Shown here one piece after another: positions 34,456-44,603 of a stretch of DNA of 64,000 nt. Under the pieces are notes generated by a model, which saw only the letters and a list, made by a program, of their open reading frames with translations, was not told the origin of the DNA and did no database searches. Numbering within the stretch: the stretch's first letter is position 1; every line of letters starts with the position of its first letter. This DNA comes from Anaerolineales bacterium (GTDB lineage: Bacteria; Chloroflexota; Anaerolineae; Anaerolineales; RBG-16-64-43). Location of the stretch: positions 62,001 to 126,000 of the forward strand of contig JAFGCU010000125.1 in NCBI GenBank assembly GCA_016932475.1. The letters run 5' to 3'. The translations under genes and the position numbers were made by a program.

Positions 34456-37400
34456 CTACGGCATTCGCAAGAATGCCTCCACCACCCGGGGATCGAATTC
34501 CTGGCCGGCCCGCTCACGGATGTATTCCATCGCCTTTTCTTTCGTCCAGGCCGCGCGATAGGGACGGTCTGACGTTAGCGCGTCGAACACATCCGAGACG
34601 GCGAATATCCGCGCCGAAAGGGGAATTTCGTCGGCTTTAAGGCCGCGCGGATACCCGGAGCCGTCCCAACGCTCATGGTGGCAATACGGGATGTCGAGCG
34701 CGGGGCGCAGGAAATCGATCGGCATGAGCAGTTCATAGGCCAGCGCCGGATGCCGCTGCATGATTTCCGTCTCCTCGTCTGTCAGCCGGTCGGGTTTGTT
34801 CAAGATGGAATCCGGGACGCCCAGTTTCCCCAGATCATGGAGCAGCGCGCCGCGGCGGATGTGCACCAATTCCGCTTCGGGAAGGCCCATGGATTTTGCC
34901 AGAAGCAGCGCGGTCTCGGTAACCCGCTGGCTGTGGCCTTCGGTTTCCTTGTCGCGCAGGTCCATGGCGCGGGACCAGCCTTCGAGCGTGGAATCGTATG
35001 CCCGGCCGAGTTGAAGGTTGGCGCTCTGCAGATCCGAAAAGAGCGTGGCATTGTCGATGGCGATCGCCGCCTGGCCGGCGAGGGTGTTCAGGAAAGCGAG
35101 CCACTCCTCCTTCGGGGAAAAGGGAGCCCGGTGGAACAATTCAAGGATTCCCTTGACCTGGCCCTTGGCGATCAGCGGAACGGATGTGTGGGAGGCAAAC
35201 CCTTCGCCGGCGACCCGTTCCGGTTTGGCCATCGGATCGTGCGAGGTGATGGCGACATGGATCAGGCGGCGTTCAAGCGCGGCCCGGCCGGCGTGCCCTT
35301 CGCCGAACCGCAGCCGCGTGGCGGTTATCCCTTTTCCGCGAAAACCGCGTCCGGCAAGAAATTCCAGGATCATCATGCGCGGATTGTTAAGCAAAACCGC
35401 GGCGGCATCCACCCGCAACTGGCTCACCACCTGATCGAGAAAGTAACTCATGGTAACGTCCAGGTTCATGCTGGCCGAGATGGCTGTGTCGATCGCGTGC
35501 AGCGCGCTCAGGTGCTCGAGCTGGTTCCGGGTTTGTTCGTTCAGGCGGGTGCGCTGGATCGCCGTTCCGGCCATGTCCGCGAGGATGGCCAGCAGGTTGG
35601 TTTCCCCGCTGGTGATCTTGCGGGGGAGCGGCGTGGCGACGCAAATTACGCCGAGGATATCCTGTTCCGACCGGATCGGGATGGAAGCCCCTCCCCATCC
35701 TGCGGGAATGGAATCGCGGCGCGTCATCCGCAACCCGGGATCGCGGACGAATTCGTCGGAGAGGTGAAGTTGGCCGGAAGGGAAAGCGCCGCCGGGAAAT
35801 CCCTCGCCGGGTTTGCACTCGGCGTTTTCCACGGTTTCCATCCAGCCGCGGGCGGCCACCCGCCGCAGAACGCCCGCGGCGGATTCGAACAGCCAGATCG
35901 CGCCCGTATCGCTTTCCACCGCGGCCAGGGTTTCGTCCAGAAGCCGCGGCAGCATCTGCTCCGTTGTCGGCACGGTGCGCAGGATGGTGGAGACCCGGTT
36001 CATCCCCTCCAATTCCCGCAACCGTTTGCGGATCTCCTCCTCCGCGCACTTGCGTTCCGTAATATCCTGGTTCACGCCATAGGTTTTTATGGTCTTTCCC
36101 TGTTCGTCCTTCACGATGAAGAAGCGGACCGAAAGAAAACCGGAAGTTCCGTCGGCGAAGAGGACACGATGCTCCAAAGTCCGGTTGAATTGTGGATCGG
36201 ATGTTTCGATCGCCTTGCGGGTCTCGTCGCCCACGACCTCCCTGTCGTCCGGATGCACGAACCGCTTCGCATACTCCGCGGAAGACATGACATACCCGCC
36301 CATATCGGCGGCGTTCGTTTTTAAGCTCGAGTAAAACTGGTCGTTGAAAAGGAACTCGTCCTTGGCCACGTCGTATTCCCATGGGCCCAGCCGGGCGATA
36401 ATGACGGCATTCGCCAGCTGGGCTTCGCTTTTCCGGAGCGCTTCCTCCGCCTTCTTGCGCTCGGTGATGTTTTCAAACGTGCCGAGGACGCCGATGACGT
36501 TGTCCTGAGCGTCGTGCAGCGGCAATTTGTTGGTTTTCGCCCATGCAAGGGTACCATCCGCAAGGCGGAAGGATTCGATGATGTCGGTTTCGGGAGCGCC
36601 CGTGTCCATCACGCGCTTGTCGTGCTCCCGGAACGCATCCGCCTGTTCCCTGTCCCAGGGAAGATCGTAATCGGATTTTCCCACGATCTCCGTCGCGGAT
36701 TTCAATCCCACCGAATCCAGGAAGGTGCGGTTGGCGCCGAGGTATTTTAAATCCCGGTCTTTCCAGAAGACCGCCGAGGGTATTGAATTCAACACGGTTC
36801 GCAGCATGCCCTGGGAACTGCGCAGCGCCTCCACCGCCTGTTTGCGTTCGGTGATGTCGCGGATGATTGCGGTGGAAAAGCTTCCTTCCTTTACCTTCCA
36901 GCTGGAGATGGTAATCTCGATGGGGAATTCGTGGCCGTCCCGGTGCAGGCCGGCAGCCTCTGTCGGATGCTGGCCGATGATCAGTTGGCCGGTCACGGCC
37001 GGCCGTTTTATCTTGTTCTGAAATTCGCCGTGGAAGCGCGCGGGAACGATCTTCATCAACGGTTGGCCGAGCATTTCTCCGGATGTGAATCCGAACATGG
37101 TTGCCGCCGCGTCGTTCCAATGGTAGATTTTGTCATTCGCGTCCACCGTAACGATCGCATCCCCCGCCGTCTGGACTACCGAGCGCAGGTGGCCCTCGCT
37201 TTGAATTAACTTCTCCTCCGCCCGTTTGCGCTCGGCATTATCCTGTTGGAGGGCGCGGTTGGCCTGCTCCAGTTCGAGCGCTTTATCCTCCAGCTTCCGG
37301 AATAGCACCTCGCTGTATTCCTTTGCCACGCCTTCTTTTTCGGGGCTGGGTTCGCGGGACGGTGCGAGCACGCCTTGTTCGGCCATGCCCAGCACATTCT

Positions 37401-37755
37401 GAATTCGCGCCAGGAAGGGGGCCGGTTCCGTGGGCTTCAAAATGAAATCGTCCGCGCCCATATTGATGGCGAGGGTTTCGTCTTTCGCGTCGGTGTACGT
37501 GGCGGTGTACACGATGAACGGGACGGTCTTGAGCTTTGGGTCGGCTTTCCAATACCGCAGGAGCGTATACCCGTCCATGACGGGCATTAAAAGATCGGAA
37601 ATCATCAATACCGGAGGGTTCTGGCGCGCTTTGACAAGCGCCTCGGCGCCGTGGAGGGCCTCTTCCACTTCGTACCCCTGACTCTGCAACATCACGCGCA
37701 GGAGGTAGCGGCTTTCTTCCTTGTCGTCCGCGATCAACACCCGTTTCTTGATCAT
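34456..37755 (-). CDS. REC-PAS-GAF-HD-GYP cyclic-di-GMP phosphodiesterase
   Basis: A 1099-residue response regulator. Domains in order: receiver (1-125, phospho-acceptor Asp54 in MISDLLMPVMDGY), a short coiled coil, three PAS domains (about 190-570), two GAF domains (about 595-930), and HD-GYP (about 940-1099). HD-GYP motifs are complete: LLHDLGKLGVPD, RHPALAYELL, and HHERWDGSGYPRGL. It probably degrades c-di-GMP on a phospho-signal. It follows the small response regulator by 14 nt and the sensor kinase above it. A GGDEF enzyme is found 7 kb away. Confidence 0.93.
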   Translation of the reverse strand: MIKKRVLIADDKEESRYLLRVMLQSQGYEVEEALHGAEALVKARQNPPVLMISDLLMPVMDGYTLLRYWKADPKLKTVPFIVYTATYTDAKDETLAINMGADDFILKPTEPAPFLARIQNVLGMAEQGVLAPSREPSPEKEGVAKEYSEVLFRKLEDKALELEQANRALQQDNAERKRAEEKLIQSEGHLRSVVQTAGDAIVTVDANDKIYHWNDAAATMFGFTSGEMLGQPLMKIVPARFHGEFQNKIKRPAVTGQLIIGQHPTEAAGLHRDGHEFPIEITISSWKVKEGSFSTAIIRDITERKQAVEALRSSQGMLRTVLNSIPSAVFWKDRDLKYLGANRTFLDSVGLKSATEIVGKSDYDLPWDREQADAFREHDKRVMDTGAPETDIIESFRLADGTLAWAKTNKLPLHDAQDNVIGVLGTFENITERKKAEEALRKSEAQLANAVIIARLGPWEYDVAKDEFLFNDQFYSSLKTNAADMGGYVMSSAEYAKRFVHPDDREVVGDETRKAIETSDPQFNRTLEHRVLFADGTSGFLSVRFFIVKDEQGKTIKTYGVNQDITERKCAEEEIRKRLRELEGMNRVSTILRTVPTTEQMLPRLLDETLAAVESDTGAIWLFESAAGVLRRVAARGWMETVENAECKPGEGFPGGAFPSGQLHLSDEFVRDPGLRMTRRDSIPAGWGGASIPIRSEQDILGVICVATPLPRKITSGETNLLAILADMAGTAIQRTRLNEQTRNQLEHLSALHAIDTAISASMNLDVTMSYFLDQVVSQLRVDAAAVLLNNPRMMILEFLAGRGFRGKGITATRLRFGEGHAGRAALERRLIHVAITSHDPMAKPERVAGEGFASHTSVPLIAKGQVKGILELFHRAPFSPKEEWLAFLNTLAGQAAIAIDNATLFSDLQSANLQLGRAYDSTLEGWSRAMDLRDKETEGHSQRVTETALLLAKSMGLPEAELVHIRRGALLHDLGKLGVPDSILNKPDRLTDEETEIMQRHPALAYELLMPIDFLRPALDIPYCHHERWDGSGYPRGLKADEIPLSARIFAVSDVFDALTSDRPYRAAWTKEKAMEYIRERAGQEFDPRVVEAFLRMP

Positions 37756-37769
37756 GGGGATGGCTCCCT

Positions 37770-38141
37770 TTACCGCCCGGGCAGATACCGCTCGATCTCC
37801 GCCACGAACGTATCCGGATTAATCGGCTTTTCGATGTACCCGTTGCATCCGGCCGCGATCGTCTTCTCCCGGTCGCCCGGCATGGCATAGGATGTCACCG
37901 CGACTATCGGGGTGGTCTTCAGGGCCGGGTTCTCCCGCAGCGCGCGGGCGACGGCGTAACCGTCCATGGAAGGGAGCTGGATATCCAGCAGTATCAGCTG
38001 CGGAAGGATGCACCCCGCCTGTTCGATGCCGTTCGGCCCGTCGGAGGCCGAGAGTACGGTATGCCCGCGCTTTTCCAGCAGAAACGTGGCGAGATACCGG
38101 TTTTGTTCGTTGTCTTCGATCAGAAGGATTGTTTTTGTCAT
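37770..38141 (-). CDS. Single-domain response regulator (receiver)
   Basis: A 123-residue CheY-like receiver with no output domain. The acidic pair is at EDN (9-11), phospho-acceptor Asp53 in LLDIQLPSMDGY, Thr near 82 (VAVTSYAMPG) and Lys in YIEKPI near 104. ATG 38141 overlaps the kinase stop by ATGA, so it is translationally coupled to the kinase and is likely its first phosphate acceptor. Confidence 0.92.
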   Translation of the reverse strand: MTKTILLIEDNEQNRYLATFLLEKRGHTVLSASDGPNGIEQAGCILPQLILLDIQLPSMDGYAVARALRENPALKTTPIVAVTSYAMPGDREKTIAAGCNGYIEKPINPDTFVAEIERYLPGR

Positions 38142-40741
38142 TCTTTCCCCGGGTCTTTGAGGGGCAAATAAAGCGTGAAGACGCTGCCCTTGCCCCATTC
38201 GCTTTCCGCGCGGGTTTCGCCGCCCAGGAGTTCCGCCAGCCGGCGGCAGATGGCCAAACCCAGCCCGGTCCCCTCGTGCTCGCGCGTCAGACCGGAATCG
38301 ATTTGGTGAAACGGCACGAATAACTTCTCCAATTCCTCCGGTCTGATGCCGATCCCGGTGTCGGCGACCGAGATGGTCAATGCCGATTTCGGCGCATGAT
38401 ACGGGTACGGCAGGATTCCCGCGGTGAGCGTTATCCCGCCCTTCTCCGTGAATTTAGCCGCGTTGTTTAATAGGTTGATCAGCACCTGTTCGACCCGCCG
38501 CGAATCGCTTGTGAAAGTGCCGATCTCCGGCGCCAGCCGAACCTGAAGCGCCAGCCCTTTCTTCTCCGCCAGCGGTTTCACGAGGCCCGCGACTTTTTCG
38601 ATGGATGCGCGCAGATCGAACGGTTCGGGATTCACCTCCAATTGCCCGGCTTCGATCTTGGAGATGTCCAGCACGTCGTTGATCAGCGCCAGCAGATGCC
38701 GGGCGCTGTCGCGCACCATCCCGAGCTGCTTGTGCTGCTCGGCGGTCAGCGGCCCGGCCAGTTCCTGCAGGATGATCCCGGTGAACCCGATGATCGAGTT
38801 GAGCGGCGTGCGTAATTCGTGGGACATGGTGGCCAGAAACGCGGATTTCAGGCGGTCGGCCGCTTCGGCCCTGTCCTTTGCGACGGCCAATTCCGCCGTC
38901 CGGTCGGCTACGCGCTGCTCCAGGGTTGCGTTCAGTTCCCGAATCGCTTCGTCCGCCTTTTTGCGCTCAGTGATGTCCGTGCCGACGCTCAGGATCTCGG
39001 CCACCCGGCCTTCCGCATCCTGGACGACCCGGTTGGTCCAGGCGATCCACGCGCGCGTGCCGTCGCGGCGCATGTTTTCGTTGATGTTCTGCTCGAAGGT
39101 CAGCGGATCGGATTGGATCTGTTCCATGAGGTGCCGGAGGTCGCGTCCGTCGCTTTCGGTAACCGGGACGATTGTGCCCATGACCGGCCGGCCGACAATC
39201 TCCCCGGCCGAATACCCGAAGAACCGCAATCCGAATTCGTTCAGGAATGTGATCTTTCCGTCGCGCGTCCAGCGCAGAATGATGCTGTTGGCGTGTTCCA
39301 CCAGTTCGCGGTACTTGCGTTCGCTTTCCGCCAGCCGCGCTTCCGACTCTTTGCGGTCGGTGATATCGCGGACGATCATGCTTGTCCGCGGCTCCCCCTT
39401 CTCATTCCTGAACAATGCGGTGGAGACTTCTCCTAAAAATTTTGTCCCGTCCTTCCGCAGCAGGGTGAGCTCGCCGTTGAAGGACCCAACGCGGGCGCGT
39501 TCCTCCAGCGCGGCAGCCAGCCGCGGATCCGTTGTATCCACCACGCCTTCCCGCCCGGCGGCCAGGATTTCCTCTTCCGTCCTTCCAAAGATGAGGCAAG
39601 CGGCCGGGTTGGCTGCGAATATGCTGCCGTCCGGCGACGTCAGCAGGATGGCGTCATTGCTGGTGCTGAACAGCAAACGGTACCGTTCTTCGCTCTCCCG
39701 CAGCGCCCGGTTGGCCAGCAGGAGATGTTTCGTCCGGACCCGCACCTGGGAGCGCAGCAGAAACACCATCCCGACGGCCAGGACGAATAGACCGCCAATG
39801 ACACCGATGATCCAATACACATACTGCGGCACGCGGTAAACTGGAGAGGGGGCTCCCGAAATCCAGCGGCCCAGAATCGTGTAATAGGGCGAATTGGATT
39901 CTTCGATCCATGTGTTAAGCCGCCGGTCTATCGCCAGGAGGAGGTCCGGATTCCGTCCTTCCGCCGTCGTAAAGAAAAGCGTCACCGGGTCGAAAACGAT
40001 CGGCGTCTTGACCAGGCCGTACTCCCGATAAAAATAATCTCCGAAGAAATTGTTGGCGATCGACGCATCCGCCGTGCCGTCCGCTGTAATTTGGAAGGCT
40101 TCCGCGAGCGAATCCGTCGTTACGAATGTAAATTCGTATCCGAACCCGTCCATGTAATGCTCAAACATCGCTTGCTGAATGGAGCCTTCCAGCACGGCCA
40201 CCCGTTTTCCCGCAAGTTCGTTGTATCCGGCCACTTGCGCGCCGGATTTGGCATATACCTGAGACCAACTGTCCAAAACCGGGGTGTTGTGAAAATCGTA
40301 CAACGGATCGCGTTCCGGCGAATAAGCCACATCCGGCATCAGGTCGATCCGCCCCGCATCCAGGGCGGCAAGGCACTCCGTCCATGTGCACGGCTCATAA
40401 ACCAGAGTCCAATCCTCTTCTGCGGCGATTTCCTCAAGGATATCAATGAAAATTCCCGAGGCATGACCGTTCTCATCCATGAAGATCTTGGGTTCGTTCT
40501 GATACACGCCGACGCGCACCGTTCGGACGGCGGCGTTTGCCTTGACGGATGGAATTAAGGCGTAAAAAGACAAACCGGCGCTCAGAAGAAGCGCCTGGAG
40601 GATGAGATGGCCCGGCTTCGAGCCCGGCCAGGCGGCTGGTTGCCAAGCATGTCTGTCCGGTCGGAGGCGGGAGGCCGCGAAGGTCCGCGCCGATCCGGTT
40701 GCGCGGCGGGAAGGAATTGAACGGGCAGCGGTCACACACAT
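38138..40741 (-). CDS. Sensor histidine kinase with periplasmic binding-protein domain
   Basis: An 867-residue membrane kinase. A first membrane segment (about 46-62) is followed by a family-3 solute-binding-like sensor (about 72-290, VRVGVYQNEPKIFMDENGHA), a second segment (about 309-330), two PAS domains (about 350-463 and 475-593), HisKA with His641 in ATMSHELRTPLNS, and HATPase with NLLNNAAKF, DTGIGI and GTGLGLAI. AAGGAGGT lies just before ATG 40741. The binding-protein-type domain suggests it senses a small amino-acid-like ligand. It starts a three-gene signal unit. Confidence 0.92.
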   Translation of the reverse strand: MCVTAARSIPSRRATGSARTFAASRLRPDRHAWQPAAWPGSKPGHLILQALLLSAGLSFYALIPSVKANAAVRTVRVGVYQNEPKIFMDENGHASGIFIDILEEIAAEEDWTLVYEPCTWTECLAALDAGRIDLMPDVAYSPERDPLYDFHNTPVLDSWSQVYAKSGAQVAGYNELAGKRVAVLEGSIQQAMFEHYMDGFGYEFTFVTTDSLAEAFQITADGTADASIANNFFGDYFYREYGLVKTPIVFDPVTLFFTTAEGRNPDLLLAIDRRLNTWIEESNSPYYTILGRWISGAPSPVYRVPQYVYWIIGVIGGLFVLAVGMVFLLRSQVRVRTKHLLLANRALRESEERYRLLFSTSNDAILLTSPDGSIFAANPAACLIFGRTEEEILAAGREGVVDTTDPRLAAALEERARVGSFNGELTLLRKDGTKFLGEVSTALFRNEKGEPRTSMIVRDITDRKESEARLAESERKYRELVEHANSIILRWTRDGKITFLNEFGLRFFGYSAGEIVGRPVMGTIVPVTESDGRDLRHLMEQIQSDPLTFEQNINENMRRDGTRAWIAWTNRVVQDAEGRVAEILSVGTDITERKKADEAIRELNATLEQRVADRTAELAVAKDRAEAADRLKSAFLATMSHELRTPLNSIIGFTGIILQELAGPLTAEQHKQLGMVRDSARHLLALINDVLDISKIEAGQLEVNPEPFDLRASIEKVAGLVKPLAEKKGLALQVRLAPEIGTFTSDSRRVEQVLINLLNNAAKFTEKGGITLTAGILPYPYHAPKSALTISVADTGIGIRPEELEKLFVPFHQIDSGLTREHEGTGLGLAICRRLAELLGGETRAESEWGKGSVFTLYLPLKDPGKE

Positions 40742-40982
40742 ACCGACCTCCTTCCGGGTTTTATGCTACCGCGGGATGGCCATATTCCGGGCACAGACCG
40801 ATTCTCCACACGGCCGGGAGGATGCCAAATTCCTGGCCCCGGACGCGAGAGGGTGCCAGGAGCTGATCTGGCAGTTATTCCGGCGGGACCAGGCCTGCAT
40901 ACCCGCTGAGCTTTGATTATATGCGAACTGCCTTTTTTCGACTCCAATATTGGATTTTCGCTGAAAACCCCATTTCCCCCGG

Positions 40983-42230
40983 ATGGATGTATCATGGTTT
41001 TCCACCATGGATGCGGAAAACTACGGTCTATACTTTCATTTCCCCTTTTGCCTGCGGCGGTGCAGGTATTGCGACTTCTATTCGACGGAGCGGAAGTTAG
41101 CCCGGATTCCCGCCTATGTCCGGGCGCTTATGCGTGAGATCGAATGGACCGGTGCTGCGGGAGGAAGCCCTTGCGCGGATAGTGTGTTTTTCGGCGGCGG
41201 CACGCCCTCCCTGCTCGAACCGGGGCAGCTCGGACGGGTGCTGGATCGCATTCGGAAATCTTTCCGACTCGACCCGCAAGCGGAGATTACCCTCGAAGCC
41301 AATCCCGGAACGGTGGACCGCGCCCGGCTTGCGGCGTTCCGCGCGGCCGGGGTAAACCGCCTCAGCTTGGGGATCCAATCGGCGGATGATGGGGAGCTGC
41401 GTATGCTTGGGCGGATCCACACGTATGCCGAAGCGGAGCAGGCCTGCCGCGATGCGCGCCGCGCCGGTTTCGCCAACATCAGCCTGGATTTAATCTACGG
41501 ATTGCCCGGACAGACCGAGGCTGCATGGACCCATACGCTCGAACGCGCCCTGGCGCTCGGTCCGGAGCATCTTTCGTTGTATGCCCTCACACTCGAACGC
41601 GGGACGGAGCTTGCGCGCGCGGTCCGGCGCGGCGCGCTCCCGGCCCCGGAGGATGACGCGGCGGCGGAGATGTATGAACGGGCGGAGGAAATGCTCGCGG
41701 CGGCGGGGTACAGACATTATGAAATTTCGAACTGGGCGCGGGATGCCTCGCCGGCCGCCGGCGCGGAGTCCGCCGATCTTTGCGTCCCGGGTTTCCCCGC
41801 TCGCGCCTGCCGGCACAATCTGCGATATTGGCTGATCCGGCCGTATCTCGGGTTCGGCGCCGGCGCACACGGCTGCGCCGCCGGGAAACGGTATGCCAAT
41901 ATCCGTTCGGTGGAAAAATTTATCGACCGCATCCGGACCGGAACCCCCCGCCGCTTTCCGCTGACGCCCGCCGCATCCCGCAGTTCCGCTCATACTCGCG
42001 AAGACGAGTTGCGCGAGGCAATGTGGCTGGGCTTGCGCCTTACCGAAGCTGGAGTCTCTCGTGAAGCGTATCGGAGCCGGTTTGGTGAAGATTATTGCGT
42101 CCGTTTTCGGAAGGAAATTGACTCCTCGATCACCGACGGATTGCTGGAATGGACCCGGAATGGGGAAGCCCTGCGCCTGACGCCCCGCGGCAGGCTGCTG
42201 GGGAACCGCGTGTTTCAGTTGTTTGTGTGA
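40983..42230 (+). CDS. hemW: HemW-type radical SAM protein
   Basis: A 415-residue member of the family once called oxygen-independent coproporphyrinogen oxidase-like. The radical SAM cluster cysteines are C23, C27 and C30 in CLRRCRYCDFYS, and FFGGGTPSLL and LEANPGTV follow. The CxxxCxxC without a further Cys after F favours HemW, a heme chaperone, over HemN. A second ATG at 41007 would give a more usual N-terminus. It is divergent from the kinase operon, with a 241-nt gap that probably holds both promoters. Confidence 0.9.
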   Translation: MDVSWFSTMDAENYGLYFHFPFCLRRCRYCDFYSTERKLARIPAYVRALMREIEWTGAAGGSPCADSVFFGGGTPSLLEPGQLGRVLDRIRKSFRLDPQAEITLEANPGTVDRARLAAFRAAGVNRLSLGIQSADDGELRMLGRIHTYAEAEQACRDARRAGFANISLDLIYGLPGQTEAAWTHTLERALALGPEHLSLYALTLERGTELARAVRRGALPAPEDDAAAEMYERAEEMLAAAGYRHYEISNWARDASPAAGAESADLCVPGFPARACRHNLRYWLIRPYLGFGAGAHGCAAGKRYANIRSVEKFIDRIRTGTPRRFPLTPAASRSSAHTREDELREAMWLGLRLTEAGVSREAYRSRFGEDYCVRFRKEIDSSITDGLLEWTRNGEALRLTPRGRLLGNRVFQLFV

Positions 42231-42281
42231 AGCCCGGCGATCGACGATGGACCCGCGACCATCGCCGCGGGTGCAGTGTTT

Positions 42282-42387
42282 GCCATCCCCGCGCGTATTT
42301 GGCGGGCATCCGGAATGTGAATTCCTGGTTGCGGAAGGGGATCGATGAGGATTATGTGGATCCCCGCGAAAGGCGCGCAGGGATGAC
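42282..42387. repeat. Intergenic element D with inverted ends
   Basis: About 106 bp between the convergent hemW and polyprenyl synthase genes. The left end reads CATCCCCGCGCG and the right end, on the other strand, GTCATCCCTGCGCG; each is followed by a ...GCGGGxATCC word. It resembles the ends of elements at 44980 and 58978. Confidence 0.6.
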
Positions 42388-42406
42388 GATTTCTGTTCGG
42401 GAGGAT

Positions 42407-43411
42407 TTACTTCCGCCGCTCGAGCAGCGCTTGGGCGAGGGTTTCCAGCGCCGGCTTGTATTCGCCCAGCGGCTGCGCGGCGTTCAACGATTCAAAAGCC
42501 TGATCGATCCATTTGCGGGACAGCGCCAGCGTGTGCTCCCGCGCGCCGCAGGCTGCGAGTTCCGCGAGGAGCGGCGGGATGGAAGCCGGAGATAATTCGG
42601 CGGCGAGCAGCGACCGGAATTTTTCAGACCGCTCCAGCCCGTAGAGAATCGGGAGACTCTTCTTGCGCGCCAGCAGGTCGCTGGCGTTGGCTTTCCCGGT
42701 TACTTTTGGATCGCCCCAGACCCCCAGAAAATCATCCTGAATCTGAAAGGCAAGGCCCAGCGCACGGCCGAAGCGGGCGAACGCATCCAGCCGCTCGGCG
42801 GATGCGCCGGCGCTGATCGCGCCGAGCCGGCAGGCGGCTTCCACCAGCGCGGCGGTTTTCCCTTCGATCATTTCCTGATACTCGCCCAGGGTGATCCTCT
42901 GCGCGTCCTCGTACGTCAGATCCAGGAACTGCCCATACGTCAGCCGCAGGCAGGTGCCGGAGAGGATCCGCAGCCATTCGGCGGCGAGATCGGATTTTGA
43001 TTCCGCCAAAACGGAAAACGCGATCGTGAAGATCGCATCCCCGACGTTGATCGCCTGGGCGGATCCATGCAGCTTCCAGACCGCCGGGCGGCCGCGCCGG
43101 GTGGCGTCGCCGTCCTGGATATCGTCGTGGATCAGGGAAAAGGAGTGGATCAGTTCCACCGCGCAGGCCGGCGGAAGCGCGGCCCGCCAATCCGCCCCGC
43201 AACAGCCGCACACCAACAGGCAGAGCAGGGGGCGGAGGCGCTTTCCGGTTGTCTCGGGGCCGGCTCCTTCCCCGCTCCACCCCATGGCATAGGTGGCCAT
43301 GTCCCATAAACCGTTATGGGTGGCTTTCAATCGGTCCACGGAGCGATGCAGATCGGCGTCGAGCTCCATCTGCATCTCGAGTGCGGGGTGTTCGGGGGAA
43401 GGGGCGGTCAT
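42407..43411 (-). CDS. Polyprenyl diphosphate synthase (trans, FPP/GGPP-like)
   Basis: A 334-residue trans-prenyltransferase that joins IPP to allylic diphosphates. The first Asp motif is DDIQD (96-100) in SLIHDDIQDGDATRRGRP and the second IQDDFLGVWGD (about 224). The first motif has no two-residue insertion and Phe lies at position -5, a pattern typical of type I short-chain synthases; the product length is not certain. ATG 43411 overlaps the fni stop by ATGA. The pair gives DMAPP and then longer prenyl diphosphates. Confidence 0.9.
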   Translation of the reverse strand: MTAPSPEHPALEMQMELDADLHRSVDRLKATHNGLWDMATYAMGWSGEGAGPETTGKRLRPLLCLLVCGCCGADWRAALPPACAVELIHSFSLIHDDIQDGDATRRGRPAVWKLHGSAQAINVGDAIFTIAFSVLAESKSDLAAEWLRILSGTCLRLTYGQFLDLTYEDAQRITLGEYQEMIEGKTAALVEAACRLGAISAGASAERLDAFARFGRALGLAFQIQDDFLGVWGDPKVTGKANASDLLARKKSLPILYGLERSEKFRSLLAAELSPASIPPLLAELAACGAREHTLALSRKWIDQAFESLNAAQPLGEYKPALETLAQALLERRK

Positions 43412-44436
43412 GATTTGCGCAGCGGAAGTTCCCGCAGTTCGGAAAGGTCGCGCGCACCCGCGGCGAACATCGTTACCCGCAGTTCGCGGATCCATCGGTC
43501 CAGTTCCGCTTCCACGGCACGCGCGCCCTGCACGGCGGCCGGCAGCAGCGGACCGGCCACCCCGGCCAGGCTCGCGCCGAGGGCGATGCACTTGGCGATC
43601 TCCAATCCGTTGCGGATCCCGCCCGAGGCAATCAGGGGCAGGTCGGGCACCGCCCGGCGGCATTCCACCAGCGCCTCCGCGGTCGGGAGACCCCAATCCG
43701 CAAAGAGCGCCGCCACCCGGGCTTGGCCGCGATTCCGGGCGCGGAACTTCTCGACCTGAGACCAGGATGTTCCGCCGGCGCCGGCCACATCGATCGCGGC
43801 CACCCCGGCCATCGCCAGTCTGCGCGCCGTCTCACCGCCGATCCCCCAGCCGACTTCTTTCACCACCACCGGAACCGAGAGCGACCGGCAGATGGTTTCG
43901 ATTTTCTGCAGCAGGCCGGCGAACTCGGTATCGCCTTCCGGCTGCAGCGCCTCCTGGAGTGAATTCAGATGCAGGATCAGCGCGTCGGCTTCCACCAGAT
44001 CGACCGCCCGCCGGCATTCATCGACGGAGTAGCCGTAATTCAATTGTATGGCGCCGAGGTTCGACAGCAGCAGGATGTCCGGAGCCGCGTCACGGACTCG
44101 GTAGGAGGAAGCCTGGGCGGGGGTTTCGATCGCCGGCCGCAGCGAGCCGAGGCCCATGGCGACCCCCGCGGATTGCGCCGCCCCGGCCAGCGCCCGGTTG
44201 ATGACTCCGGCTTCTTTCGTGCCGCCGGTCATGGAGGAAACCAAGAGGGGCGCGCTCAGCTTCCGGCCGAAGATCGAGGTCTGGGTGACCACGTCCGCAA
44301 GGTTGATTTCCGGGAGCGCCTGGTGGGAAAATCGGTATTTTTCCAATCCGGTGGACACGCCGGATTGAACGTTTTTCTCAAGATTTATGCGGATGTGATC
44401 CGCCTTGCGCGCCACGCTGGGTGTAACTTTTTTCAT
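43408..44436 (-). CDS. fni: Type 2 isopentenyl-diphosphate delta-isomerase
   Basis: The FMN-dependent enzyme that interconverts IPP and DMAPP. The 342-residue protein has the N-terminal [52 protein letters not shown], and the C-terminal [20 protein letters not shown] that binds FMN phosphate. It needs reduced FMN and NADPH but makes no net redox change. It forms a coupled pair with the prenyl synthase. The start has no strong ribosome site but fits the family N-terminus. Confidence 0.95.
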   Translation of the reverse strand: MKKVTPSVARKADHIRINLEKNVQSGVSTGLEKYRFSHQALPEINLADVVTQTSIFGRKLSAPLLVSSMTGGTKEAGVINRALAGAAQSAGVAMGLGSLRPAIETPAQASSYRVRDAAPDILLLSNLGAIQLNYGYSVDECRRAVDLVEADALILHLNSLQEALQPEGDTEFAGLLQKIETICRSLSVPVVVKEVGWGIGGETARRLAMAGVAAIDVAGAGGTSWSQVEKFRARNRGQARVAALFADWGLPTAEALVECRRAVPDLPLIASGGIRNGLEIAKCIALGASLAGVAGPLLPAAVQGARAVEAELDRWIRELRVTMFAAGARDLSELRELPLRKS

Positions 44437-44503
44437 GTCGGGGTGTTTTATAACCGGATAGGCGGCATGGTACCAGCACGCCTGTGGGGTGTCAATGCCG
44501 GAC

Positions 44504-44532
44504 TTGACGGTGTTGCGGCGGACACGTACAAT
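44504..44532 (+). promoter_or_regulatory. Promoter for acpP
   Basis: TTGACG (44504-44509) and TACAAT (44527-44532) are exactly 17 nt apart. Start is expected near 44539, with a 65-nt leader to acpP. Confidence 0.82.
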
Positions 44533-44603
44533 TGGTCTGCTCCGACGGGTCCGCAGGAAAATGGGTTGCGGCTCAGAAGGAATCTTTGAAGGAGGAACTC
44601 TCG

